Assembly: GCA_964458645.1 (NCBI GenBank)
Contig: CAYWJU010000002.1
Coordinates: 117,362-181,361 of the forward strand
DNA: 64,000 bases
DNA from: DAORHV01 sp964458645
Lineage (GTDB): Bacteria > Patescibacteriota > Gracilibacteria > Peribacterales > Peribacteraceae
Reading direction: 5' to 3'
Under the pieces are notes generated by a model, which was given only the letters and a program-made list of their open reading frames with translations, searched no databases and had not been told where the DNA came from. Below, in pieces: positions 9,059-16,923 of this stretch; the first letter of the stretch is position 1; every line of letters starts with the position of its first letter. The position numbers were made by a program, and so were the translations under genes.

Positions 9059-9889
9059 ATGCAGACCATCGTCATCTTCGGCGGAAAGGGGTTTATTGGA
9101 ACGCATTTAAAGGCCGTGTATCCGCAAGCGCATTTGCCATCAACCGACATTGCAGATGCCGTAGCCGTGGCAGCAATTCTGGATGAACTGAAGCCGGATA
9201 TCGTCATCAACGCCGCCGGCAAGACCGGGCGTCCGAATGTGGATTGGTGCGAAGAGCACAAAATGGAGACCATTCGGAGTAACGTCACCGGACCGTTGGT
9301 CTTACTCGACGAGTGCTCGAAGCGTGGCATCTACTGGGTCCACGTTGGCTCCGGCTGCATTTATGAGGGCGAAAAAGGCGGCTCCGGCTTTACCGAAGAA
9401 GATCCGCCGAATTTTTACGGAAGTTTCTATGCTCGATCCAAGTTGTGGTCCGATCAACTGCTGAAGGACTTCCCAGTGTTGCAACTGCGTTTGCGGATGC
9501 CGTTCGACGGTACGGATCACCCGCGCAGCCTGATCTGCAAAGTACGGAAATATTCAAAAGTGCTGGATGTTCGCAATTCGCTTACCTACATCCCGGATTT
9601 CATTGCCGCCACGCAAGCGCTGATCGCCAAGCGCAAGACCGGCATTTACAACATGGTGAACCCTGGCGCCATTTCACCGTATGAAATGATGGTTCGGTAC
9701 AAGAACATTGTCGACCCCTCCCATGTTTTCACGCGCATTTCGCAGGACGATTTATTAACCGTTACCAAGACCGGCCGAAGCAATTGCGTCCTGAGCACCG
9801 CCAAGATCGAAGCGGAAGGCATCGGTTTCCGTTCGCTGGATGAAGCCGTAGAGCAGGCCATGCAATCGCTGAAGGCGCTGAACCGTTAA
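9059..9889 (+). CDS. NRS/ER-like UDP-4-keto-rhamnose epimerase/reductase (RmlD superfamily)
   Basis: This 276-aa Rossmann protein has the NAD(P) motif GGKGFIG (residues 8-14), and AAGKTGRPNVDWCEEHK and EEDPPNFYGSFYARSK with the catalytic Y-x3-K. These blocks match the plant NRS/ER enzyme and the C-terminal part of plant RHM better than they match bacterial RmlD. That enzyme makes UDP-L-rhamnose by 3,5-epimerisation and 4-reduction. A dehydratase partner is not in this window. TACAAT lies just upstream of the ATG at 9059. The superfamily is firm; the exact substrate is inferred from remembered motifs. Confidence 0.85.
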   Translation: MQTIVIFGGKGFIGTHLKAVYPQAHLPSTDIADAVAVAAILDELKPDIVINAAGKTGRPNVDWCEEHKMETIRSNVTGPLVLLDECSKRGIYWVHVGSGCIYEGEKGGSGFTEEDPPNFYGSFYARSKLWSDQLLKDFPVLQLRLRMPFDGTDHPRSLICKVRKYSKVLDVRNSLTYIPDFIAATQALIAKRKTGIYNMVNPGAISPYEMMVRYKNIVDPSHVFTRISQDDLLTVTKTGRSNCVLSTAKIEAEGIGFRSLDEAVEQAMQSLKALNR

Positions 9890-9958
9890 CCGAAGTGTCC
9901 TCCTGCGCTGAAAGAATACGCCTCGAAGAACGTCCATTGTATCGGCGGTCTTTGACAC

Positions 9959-9988
9959 TTGACCCAAAGGAATATTCGGTAATATACT
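9959..9988 (+). promoter_or_regulatory. Promoter of the MarR/efflux operon with internal palindrome
   Basis: TTGACC at 9959, 18 bp, then TATACT at 9983-9988 form a good sigma-70-type promoter about 30 nt before the marR-like gene. The 8-bp palindrome GAATATTC at 9970-9977 sits between the -35 and -10 boxes, where a MarR dimer could bind and autoregulate. Binding is inference. Confidence 0.55.
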
Positions 9989-10018
9989 TTGCTACCCTAA
10001 TCATTTACTTCACTTACG

Positions 10019-10462
10019 ATGAGCGCCACTACAGATGATCTCATCGACTTGGTGTTCAGCTTCAGTCGTATCATGCATCGAAAGATGGCAGAAGGTCCGC
10101 TTGATGAGCACTGCGTGAAGAATTGGTTGCAAATGCATGCGCTGTGCGTCATTCAGGAGCGTGCGGGAATCACGATGAAAGATTTGGCCGGCATCCTGAT
10201 GATTACCGCCCCTACTGCCACCACGTTCGTTGGTCGCTTGGTGCGACTTGGGTGTATCCAGCGCCTGGCCGACGAGAACAACCGTAAGTTGGTACGTTTG
10301 CGCATTACGCCGAAGGGTCGCAAACTCATGCGCGAAACCATGCAGCGTCACACGATCCTTCTGAAGTCGATCCTCAACCCCCTGACCACGAAAGACCAGC
10401 AAGACATGACTCGTATCTATAGAAAACTGATCGACGCCCACTCATCTTCTTCCTCCCTGTAG
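10019..10462 (+). CDS. MarR-family transcriptional regulator
   Basis: This 147-aa winged-helix dimeric repressor has a core of LCVIQERAGITMKDLAGIL (first helices), then ATTFVGRLVRLG (recognition helix) and the wing DENNRKLVRLRITPKG, all typical of MarR. A run of Ser closes the protein. It is the first gene of a five-gene cluster with gaps of 2-4 nt (10019-15421) encoding a three-part export pump. The usual role is therefore repression of this pump until a ligand binds. A palindrome in its promoter fits autoregulation. Confidence 0.9.
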   Translation: MSATTDDLIDLVFSFSRIMHRKMAEGPLDEHCVKNWLQMHALCVIQERAGITMKDLAGILMITAPTATTFVGRLVRLGCIQRLADENNRKLVRLRITPKGRKLMRETMQRHTILLKSILNPLTTKDQQDMTRIYRKLIDAHSSSSSL

Positions 10463-10466
10463 CCCG

Positions 10467-12236
10467 ATGTCCATTCTTGCCACCCCCCTTCGCTTACTCG
10501 GTATTGCCTGGCGATTTGTTCGTCGCCATCTTTGGAAGTTTATCCTCGGTGCGGTTGCACTCCTTATTGTGGGTATCGTCATCTCCGTTTCACAACCCAA
10601 GCAGGCCACCTATGTCACCGCCACCGCCGTTCGGGGGGATTTGATGCAGACAGTAGAGGCAGTGGGGACCGTGGTGTCCGAGAAGGATCTTGAGTTGCAG
10701 TTTCCCATTACCGACGTGGTGTATCGCGTCGAAGTGAAAGAGGGTGATCGCGTGAAGGCCGGTCAGCGACTTGCTTCCCTGCGTTCAGGAACACTCTCGG
10801 CCAGTATCGCTTCGGCATCGGCAAACGTGCAGTCTGCCAAGGCTGCCCTGCAAGCACTGACCGAAGGCGCCCGCCCTGAAGATATTGCCATCGCCGAAGC
10901 GTCGGTCGCCAATAAGCGCGCCGCATTAGATGCCGCTCGTCAGACTGCACTGAGCGCCGAAGCGAACCTGAAGACATCGGAGTTGAAGTTGTCGGTGCTG
11001 AAGTCCGAGGCATCCACTGGATTGTCCGGCCAGGTAACGACCGCCAACAGCAGCATCTCGCAGTATTTGGCATCGGCAAAAACTGCCCTGAACGCCACTA
11101 TGGGAGTCTTTAACAGCAATGAAGTGCAGGATGCGCTCGTGAAGAACCCCACCGGTGAGTACGACTCTCTGCGCACTACTCGTACCAATGCAGAGAACAC
11201 GCTGAGCGCATTGCAGGGCTCTGCAGTGAACGCGTTGGACTACCAGAGTGCATTGAGGAATTTGGAGTCTGCGCGGACTGCAGTCGGTTCTGCTGCGGAT
11301 AACGTGAGTCGTTCGTACGATTTTATTTCGAACCTTGCGCTTACCAGCTACTTTACAAACGCTAGTCGCGAGACGCATAAAACCAGCATCGCAACACAAA
11401 AAACCAGCGTTCAGACGGCGTTTTCCGCACTCGATTCTGCTGCCAAGAGTTTGCGCGATGCGTCTGCAAGTTACGATACGCGCATCGCCACAGAGCAATC
11501 GAGCATCACCAGTCTTCAGGGCACGCTCGACCGTGCCAAGGCCGATATTTCCACGTACCAGACTGCCCTGCAGATTGAAGAGGCTCAGTTGGCGCTGAAG
11601 AAGGCTCCGGCTCGCCAAACCGACGTGGATTCCGCCCAGGCACGCGTACGTCAGGCCCAGGCTGATTTGGCCCGTGCCGCAGCCCAGTTCAACGATACTA
11701 TTCTTACTGCTCCCGTGGACGGTATGGTCACGAAAGTGAACGTGAAAGCAGGTGAAATGCGTCCGAGCACGACTCCGTCCATCACGCTGCTTGGTAACAC
11801 GCCGTACCGCATTGAGATGTTCGTTTCGGAAATCGACATTCCCAAAGTGCAGGTCAGCCAGAGTGGCTCCATTGAACTCGATGCATTCCGCGGCTTCCCC
11901 ATTCCCTTGCGCGTGGGTGAAATTGATCCGGGTGCCACCGACCGCGACGGCGTGCCGAAATACCGGGTGAAACTCGACTTCGTTGCGCCGAAAGAAGCAC
12001 TGAAGATCGGCATGACCGGCGATGCCGAAATCATTACCGGCGCCCACAAAGATGTCGTGAGCGTTCCGCTGCGAGCGGTTTTGGAGCGCGAAGGAAAGAA
12101 GATCGTTCGCATTCTGAAGCCCGACGGCAAGACCGTGGAAGAGCGCACGGTCACCACCGGTATCGACGGCAGCAATGGAGACATAGAGGTCACCGGGGTC
12201 GAAGAAGGTGAAACGGTAATCGTTCTCGTGAAATAA
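10467..12236 (+). CDS. HlyD/MacA-type membrane fusion (periplasmic adaptor) protein
   Basis: This 589-aa protein has one N-terminal membrane helix (about residues 20-45), then a biotinyl-lipoyl-like half domain (GDLMQTVEAVGTV, then EVKEGDRVKAGQRLASL). A very long Ala/Ser-rich helical hairpin spans about 105-400, followed by the second lipoyl half and a beta-barrel (ILTAPVDGMVTKVNVKAGE). The hairpin is longer than in Escherichia coli MacA. It should couple the ABC pump encoded next door to the cell envelope. Its ATG follows the MarR stop by 4 nt without a Shine-Dalgarno site. Confidence 0.9.
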   Translation: MSILATPLRLLGIAWRFVRRHLWKFILGAVALLIVGIVISVSQPKQATYVTATAVRGDLMQTVEAVGTVVSEKDLELQFPITDVVYRVEVKEGDRVKAGQRLASLRSGTLSASIASASANVQSAKAALQALTEGARPEDIAIAEASVANKRAALDAARQTALSAEANLKTSELKLSVLKSEASTGLSGQVTTANSSISQYLASAKTALNATMGVFNSNEVQDALVKNPTGEYDSLRTTRTNAENTLSALQGSAVNALDYQSALRNLESARTAVGSAADNVSRSYDFISNLALTSYFTNASRETHKTSIATQKTSVQTAFSALDSAAKSLRDASASYDTRIATEQSSITSLQGTLDRAKADISTYQTALQIEEAQLALKKAPARQTDVDSAQARVRQAQADLARAAAQFNDTILTAPVDGMVTKVNVKAGEMRPSTTPSITLLGNTPYRIEMFVSEIDIPKVQVSQSGSIELDAFRGFPIPLRVGEIDPGATDRDGVPKYRVKLDFVAPKEALKIGMTGDAEIITGAHKDVVSVPLRAVLEREGKKIVRILKPDGKTVEERTVTTGIDGSNGDIEVTGVEEGETVIVLVK

Positions 12237-12238
12237 CC

Positions 12239-12973
12239 ATGGAGAAGAACATTCCCCTCATCGAAATTCGCGGCCTCAGCAAATCGTACTTTAACGAAGG
12301 TATCGAGACACCGGTGCTGCATTCATTAGATCTGTCGATCAACAAGGGTGAATTCGTGGCCATCATGGGGCCGTCCGGCTCCGGTAAGTCCACGCTTATG
12401 CAAATTCTGGGGTTCCTGGACCTACAAACCAGTGGCACGTACCTGTTTCAAGGCGAACCGACACAACGCATGGACGACGACGATTTGGCCCGCATTCGCG
12501 CAACGCGCGTGAGCTTCGTCTTCCAAGCGTTCAATCTCTTGCCGCGTACGACGGTCACGCAGAACGTCATGCTGCCCCTGTTGTACCATCCTACGATCCC
12601 GGCCAAAGAGCGTGCTGCGCGCGCACTGAAGGCGGTGGAAACAGTCGGGCTCGGCGATCGCAAAGATTACATGAGCAGCCAGTTGTCCGGCGGACAAAAG
12701 CAGCGCGTGGCGATTGCTCGCGCTCTGGTTACCGACCCGGATGTGATTTTTGCCGATGAACCGACCGGTAACCTGGATTCCGCCTCTGGAATCGCGGTCA
12801 TGCAAGCGCTGCAGCAACTGCACAAAGACGGCCATACCATCATTTTGGTCACCCATGAGCGCACCACGGCCGAAAATGCCGAACGCATCATCAATATTAA
12901 AGACGGACACATTGAATCCGATTCGCGCGATTTCAAACGCAAATTTGCCGGCTCCCTGAAGGAGCTGAAGTAA
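12239..12973 (+). CDS. MacB/LolD-type ABC transporter ATPase
   Basis: This 244-aa nucleotide-binding subunit has Walker A GPSGSGKST, the Q-loop in VFQAFNLLPR, the signature LSGGQKQR and Walker B VIFADEPTGNLD followed by the H-loop in LVTHE. The FQAFNLLP and GNLDS features are typical of the MacB/LolD/FtsE branch, which powers mechanotransmission and not classical import. It starts 2 nt after the adaptor stop and precedes two permease genes. Confidence 0.95.
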   Translation: MEKNIPLIEIRGLSKSYFNEGIETPVLHSLDLSINKGEFVAIMGPSGSGKSTLMQILGFLDLQTSGTYLFQGEPTQRMDDDDLARIRATRVSFVFQAFNLLPRTTVTQNVMLPLLYHPTIPAKERAARALKAVETVGLGDRKDYMSSQLSGGQKQRVAIARALVTDPDVIFADEPTGNLDSASGIAVMQALQQLHKDGHTIILVTHERTTAENAERIINIKDGHIESDSRDFKRKFAGSLKELK

Positions 12974-12977
12974 TCCC

Positions 12978-14204
12978 ATGCGCATTTCCGACACATTCCG
13001 GACGGCCATGAAAGCGGTGGGCGTGAATCGTTCACGCGCCGCGCTGACCATGCTCGGAATCATTATTGGCGTTGGATCGGTTGTGCTGATGAGTTCCATC
13101 GGCGCCAGCATGGAGCGCGTCATTCTGAGTCAAATCAGCAGCCTGGGTTCAAGAAGCATGGTGATTTTCCCGGGCAGCACCGACGGCGGCCCGAACCCGC
13201 TTGCGACCGGCTATGACAGCCTGACTTTCGATGACGTGGATGCGCTGCAAAGGCTGAATACGATTGAAACGTTAGCTCCCATCATCTTCATTCCGGGTAC
13301 CGTGTCGTACGGGACGCAAGAGGCAAGTCCGCGTGTGCTCGGCGCAGTCCCGCACTTTTTCGACAATCAGAATATTTATCTGCGAACGGGCCGCCTGATG
13401 GAAGACGCGGACAACGAAGGCGCAAAATACGTTGCAGTACTTGGTTCGGATGCCAGTGAAAAACTGTTCGGTCAGAACGATCCGCTCGGCAAGCGCATTA
13501 AAATCGGAGAGGCACATTACACGGTGATCGGCACGGTGAAGCCGATCGGTTCGCAGTTTTTCCAAAACGTCGATGACCGTATTTACGTTCCGTACAAAAC
13601 CGCCCGCCAAGTCACTGGGCAAAAACACGTCAATTACATCACCATGCGTTCAACCGTAAATTCGGAGGTGGCGCTGGAAGATGTGAAACTGCTATTGCGG
13701 CAGCGGCACAAAATCGACAATCCGAAAGATGATCCCAAGAAGGACGACTTCGGCGTACGGACGTCGTCGCAAGCCAACGACATTCTTGGCGGGGTCTCGC
13801 TGGGCATCACCTTGTTTATTACGACCATTGCCAGTATTTCGCTCTTGGTCGGCGGCATCGGCATCATGAATATTATGATCGTGTCCGTCACCGAGCGAAC
13901 CCGAGAAATCGGCTTGCGCAAGGCCGTCGGTGCAAAAAGAAACGACATCTTGCTACAGTTTTTGACCGAGGCGGTCATCCTGACGCTGACGGGCGGATTC
14001 ATTGGTGCTGTCGGTGGGGTCGGCATCGCCTGGTTTGCGGCTGCGATTGTGAAGAACATTCTCTCCACCTACGTCTTCGTCATTTCATGGGGGTCCATGC
14101 TTGCTGCATTCGCCATGGCTGCAGTCACCGGGCTGGTGTTCGGCATCGCTCCGGCGAGAAAAGCCGCCAACTTGAGTCCTATGGAATCCCTCCGTTACGA
14201 ATAA
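12978..14204 (+). CDS. MacB-like FtsX-domain permease, first copy
   Basis: This 408-aa membrane subunit has one N-terminal helix (LTMLGIIIGVGSVVLMSSIG), a large extracytoplasmic MacB_PCD domain (about 45-245) and three C-terminal FtsX helices. The conserved block SVTERTREIGLRKAVGAKR lies between helices 2 and 3. It is a paralogue of the next gene, with matching layout and several identical blocks, so the pump may be a heterodimer of the two permeases. Confidence 0.93.
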   Translation: MRISDTFRTAMKAVGVNRSRAALTMLGIIIGVGSVVLMSSIGASMERVILSQISSLGSRSMVIFPGSTDGGPNPLATGYDSLTFDDVDALQRLNTIETLAPIIFIPGTVSYGTQEASPRVLGAVPHFFDNQNIYLRTGRLMEDADNEGAKYVAVLGSDASEKLFGQNDPLGKRIKIGEAHYTVIGTVKPIGSQFFQNVDDRIYVPYKTARQVTGQKHVNYITMRSTVNSEVALEDVKLLLRQRHKIDNPKDDPKKDDFGVRTSSQANDILGGVSLGITLFITTIASISLLVGGIGIMNIMIVSVTERTREIGLRKAVGAKRNDILLQFLTEAVILTLTGGFIGAVGGVGIAWFAAAIVKNILSTYVFVISWGSMLAAFAMAAVTGLVFGIAPARKAANLSPMESLRYE

Positions 14205-14206
14205 CA

Positions 14207-15421
14207 ATGCTCCTCTCCGACACCATCCGCATCGCCTTTGCCGGCATTACCGTAAACCGCAGTCGGTCGATGCTCACCATGCTCGGCATCATCATCGGCG
14301 TGGGTTCGGTCGTGCTCATGGTGAGCATCGGCAATAGTTTTCAGAACTACATCCTGGATCAAATCGATTCCATCGGCAGCGGAACCGTGGATGTTTTCCC
14401 GGTCGGTTTGCAGAAATTTGGCAGCAATTTGGAATCACTGGTGTACGACGATTTTGAAGCGGTGAGCAAGCTTTCCACCGTGCGTGATGTGTCGCCGATT
14501 ATTCTGGTCAGCCAGCCCGTTGCCTACGGCAAAGAGGAGGTATCGCCTATGGTCATGGGTACGCGGCGCGAAATTTTTGGCAACTACGGACTGAAGATGG
14601 ATGTGGGCCGCATGCTGGAAACGACCGATGAAGACGGCGCCAAGTTCGTTGCGGTGGTATCGCATCAAACGGCGTTGGATCTCTTCGGCAACGTCGATCC
14701 GCTCGGGAAAAAGATTAAAATCGGTGAGTTTCCCTTTACCGTTATCGGCGTAGTGCAGAGCATGGGTTCGCTATTGCTTTCGGATTTGGATAAGCCGGTC
14801 TACATCCCGTTTTCGACCGCGCGTTCCATCACGGGGCAGAAGTACCTTACCTACATGACGCTGAAAGCAGTGGGCGACCCTGCGATTGCCACCGAAGACG
14901 TGAAGCTCCTGTTGCGACAACAGCATCGCATCGACAACCCAACCGACGATTCCGAGAAAGATGATTTCATCGTGCGCAGCTCCGAACAAGTCACCGGCAT
15001 CGTGAACTCCGTAACGCTGGGGTTGACGGTCTTTCTTTCGCTTGTGGCCGCAATTTCATTGTTGGTCGGCGGTATTGGCATCATGAACATCATGTTGGTC
15101 TCGGTTACCGAACGCACGCGCGAAATCGGTCTACGCAAAGCGGTGGGCGCACGCAAGATCGATATCCTGCTTCAATTCTTGCTGGAAGCGGTTTCTCTTA
15201 CGCTTACCGGCGGCGTTGTAGGAATTCTATGTGGCGGTGGACTTGGCTGGCTCTTGGCGAAGGTTGCATCCGGTGCATTGGGCCCCATTCCGTATTCGCT
15301 GTCGTTTGTCGCCATTGCCATGGCCGTAGGCATGGCGGTGTTCATCGGCTTGGTCTTCGGCATTTACCCGGCCAAACGTGCCGCCGACTTAAGTCCCATG
15401 GAAGCGCTGCGCTACGACTGA
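14207..15421 (+). CDS. MacB-like FtsX-domain permease, second copy
   Basis: This 404-aa paralogue of the preceding permease shares LTMLGIIIGVGSVVLM at the first helix, the periplasmic domain and SVTERTREIGLRKAVGAR near the C-terminus. The ATG at 14207 is 2 nt after the previous stop; a longer frame from 14087 overlaps the upstream gene and is not credible. Possible substrates are peptides, lipids or antimicrobials; nothing here identifies one. It ends the operon before a cluster of hairpins. Confidence 0.93.
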   Translation: MLLSDTIRIAFAGITVNRSRSMLTMLGIIIGVGSVVLMVSIGNSFQNYILDQIDSIGSGTVDVFPVGLQKFGSNLESLVYDDFEAVSKLSTVRDVSPIILVSQPVAYGKEEVSPMVMGTRREIFGNYGLKMDVGRMLETTDEDGAKFVAVVSHQTALDLFGNVDPLGKKIKIGEFPFTVIGVVQSMGSLLLSDLDKPVYIPFSTARSITGQKYLTYMTLKAVGDPAIATEDVKLLLRQQHRIDNPTDDSEKDDFIVRSSEQVTGIVNSVTLGLTVFLSLVAAISLLVGGIGIMNIMLVSVTERTREIGLRKAVGARKIDILLQFLLEAVSLTLTGGVVGILCGGGLGWLLAKVASGALGPIPYSLSFVAIAMAVGMAVFIGLVFGIYPAKRAADLSPMEALRYD

Positions 15422-15449
15422 TAACGAGAGCATAGTCATATCCGCAGAG

Positions 15450-15512
15450 GGGACGTCGCGTCCCGTTCGTACTCCGGCGGCTTTGGCCGCCGTCTGCGAC
15501 GCTGCGTCGCAG
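15450..15512. repeat. Three tandem perfect hairpins
   Basis: Back to back lie GGGAC-GTCGC-GTCCC (15450-15464), CGGCGGC-TTTG-GCCGCCG (15475-15492) and CTGCGAC-GCTGC-GTCGCAG (15494-15512), stems of 5, 7 and 7 bp. They lie just after the efflux operon and before a terminator. They may protect the mRNA 3' end or form a small structured RNA. Confidence 0.75.
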
Positions 15513-15525
15513 TTGTACGTATGCA

Positions 15526-15567
15526 ATCAAAAAAACCACCCGTCCTGAGACAAGTGGTTCTTTTGAT
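15526..15567. terminator. Bidirectional terminator
   Basis: The arms ATCAAAAAAACCAC and GTGGTTCTTTTGAT pair over 13 of 14 positions, and both flanks carry T-rich sides. It lies between the convergent permease and histone-fold genes and can serve both. Confidence 0.75.
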
Positions 15568-15579
15568 AGGCGTACGAAA

Positions 15580-15744
15580 TTAGCAATCGCAGCCGTAGAC
15601 CGTCTGGCGCTTGTTCTCCTTGCAGCGCCAAGCTGCCTTCTTCACCATGTCCTCGCAAGCCTTAGCGAGAGCATCGCAGAAGTCGCCGCCGCAGCGGAGA
15701 TCCATCTTCGAAAGCATTTCCTTAACGTGTGACTGGACGATCAT
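15580..15744 (-). CDS. Bacterial histone-fold protein (54 aa, short alpha-3 type)
   Basis: A 54-aa protein whose pattern matches the histone fold: a short first helix (VKEMLSKM), then GGDFCDALAKACEDMVKKAAW as a long central helix, then KRQTVYGCDC. The last block aligns with the R-K-T-V-x-x-x-D signature that precedes the third helix in archaeal and Bdellovibrio-type histones. The third helix is truncated, as in known bacterial histones. It is unusually rich in Cys (5 of 54). It could bind or coat DNA as dimers. The ATG at 15744 is chosen because the longer upstream frame is antisense to another gene. Assignment rests on pattern recognition only. Confidence 0.75.
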   Translation of the reverse strand: MIVQSHVKEMLSKMDLRCGGDFCDALAKACEDMVKKAAWRCKENKRQTVYGCDC

Positions 15745-15827
15745 GATATGGGGTGGAAAAAAGAATAGAACGGTCGAGATTGTAGGTTGCCTGGAAAGGC
15801 TATACAACCCCATTTTGCGGATCGATA

Positions 15828-15856
15828 TTGAGTGTATAAGGCTCTTGTCGTACAAT
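15828..15856 (+). promoter_or_regulatory. Promoter for the TTG-start transporter gene
   Basis: TTGAGT at 15828-15833, a 17-bp spacer and TACAAT at 15851-15856 lie 9 nt before a TTG codon at 15866. This predicts a transcript beginning at or within a few bases of the start codon. Confidence 0.5.
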
Positions 15857-15865
15857 CCTGCGACT

Positions 15866-16447
15866 TTGAGCTTTTCGCATATTTTCGCCATTTTTGGGGC
15901 TTGTCTCGCGAAGCTCGTGTCATCTGGAGACGACATTGTGTGGCTTTTGCCATTCCTTTCAGGGGGCCGTTCGTCGCGCATGGTGTCTGCTTTGTTGTAC
16001 ATCGCTGCGCTCGAATGCATTGTTGCGCTGTCGTGGAGTATTGCCGTTGCGGGTAGCGGGGGACTGCAACTGTGGCTTACCGATGCTGCAGCGGCTTCGA
16101 GGGTGCTTCAGGGTATAGCTGCAACGCTGCTAGCAGCCTATGCGTGTCTGTTGTGGAAGCGTACAGCCGTTGTTGCAAAAGATGTCGCGCTACATCGCAG
16201 ATCAATTTTCGTCATTGCGCTGCTGGGCAGCTTGGATGAGCTTAGTTATTTCCCAGGCTTACAGTGGAGTGGCTTGTTTTCGGCGTACGATCTGGCTATT
16301 GGCACCGCATTGGCGGGGCTCATCGTCATCGGCGTTTGCCTTGGCGTAGGGCGATTGCGCGGCCTTGCCAACAGCATAGAGGCGATTCCGCTATGGCTGA
16401 TCGTTGCCGTTTTCGCAGTGTTTTCGCTTGTGCAGGCCTTTGGCTAA
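15866..16447 (+). CDS. Small integral membrane protein, possible LysE/CadD-like transporter
   Basis: A 193-aa, very hydrophobic protein with about six membrane helices in two halves. Each half has an acidic motif at a helix start (SSGDDIVWLLPF and GSLDELSYFPGL), like the duplicated motifs of LysE/CadD/TerC-type exporters. I start at the TTG at 15866 because a well-spaced promoter ends 9 nt before it. The longer frame from 15611 runs antisense through the histone-fold gene. The family call is tentative. Confidence 0.55.
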   Translation: MSFSHIFAIFGACLAKLVSSGDDIVWLLPFLSGGRSSRMVSALLYIAALECIVALSWSIAVAGSGGLQLWLTDAAAASRVLQGIAATLLAAYACLLWKRTAVVAKDVALHRRSIFVIALLGSLDELSYFPGLQWSGLFSAYDLAIGTALAGLIVIGVCLGVGRLRGLANSIEAIPLWLIVAVFAVFSLVQAFG

Positions 16448-16531
16448 GCGAAACCATTGAACGCAGACGGCAAACACCATAGAATCCGTTGGCTGAGAAT
16501 CCGCTCTTTTCCGCGCACAGCATCGTTTCGT

Positions 16532-16616
16532 GGGTCGGTACCGAAGCAGTCAAACGGGCCTGACTGTAAATCAGGTGGCTACGCCTTCGTGGGTGCAATT
16601 CCCACCCGGCCCACCA
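16532..16616 (+). tRNA. tRNA-Tyr (GTA)
   Basis: The acceptor arms GGGTCGG and CCGGCCC pair fully (one G-T). The anticodon stem CCTGA / TCAGG frames the loop CTGTAAA with anticodon GTA. A long variable arm follows, as expected for Tyr, then a GTGGG / CCCAC T-stem and an encoded ACCA end. The T-loop reads TGCAATT and not TTC-type, which is slightly unusual. Confidence 0.93.
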
Positions 16617-16660
16617 CGAAAAACCTTGCGCGAAGATTCAGCATCTTTTCCAGAAATCAC

Positions 16661-16876
16661 ATGCCAGCACCCGAAAACAGCACCGTCGACCTGGAGAATG
16701 CTGCCGTCCTTGCCGAAGCTGAAACGTCTTTGTCCGATGTTTCGGATGTGCTGCAAGACGAAGTCGCTGCTGTCCGCACCTTGCTTGTCGGGCTTGCCGA
16801 TGCTCCTCAGCAGGATTTCACTGAGGTGAAGGAAAGGCTTCTGAAGCGTGTGCCGGCACCTTCGCTGAACGCCTAG
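16661..16876 (+). CDS. Small acidic hypothetical protein (71 aa)
   Basis: This short acidic, helical protein (Glu/Asp/Val/Leu-rich) follows tRNA-Tyr and precedes an acyltransferase gene. No domain is recognised and there is no signal peptide. The ATG at 16661 is chosen because the longer frame runs through the tRNA. Support comes mainly from frame, codon usage and spacing, so it could be spurious. Confidence 0.45.
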   Translation: MPAPENSTVDLENAAVLAEAETSLSDVSDVLQDEVAAVRTLLVGLADAPQQDFTEVKERLLKRVPAPSLNA

Positions 16877-16923
16877 GACTTTCGGTTTCCTCCGCGCCGG
16901 AAGCCGTGCAAAATCAACGGGAA

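Noticed and set aside
15611..15865. N-terminal 85-residue extension of the small transporter
   Set aside because: It is antisense to the histone-fold gene and lies upstream of a well-formed promoter; TTG at 15866 fits better.
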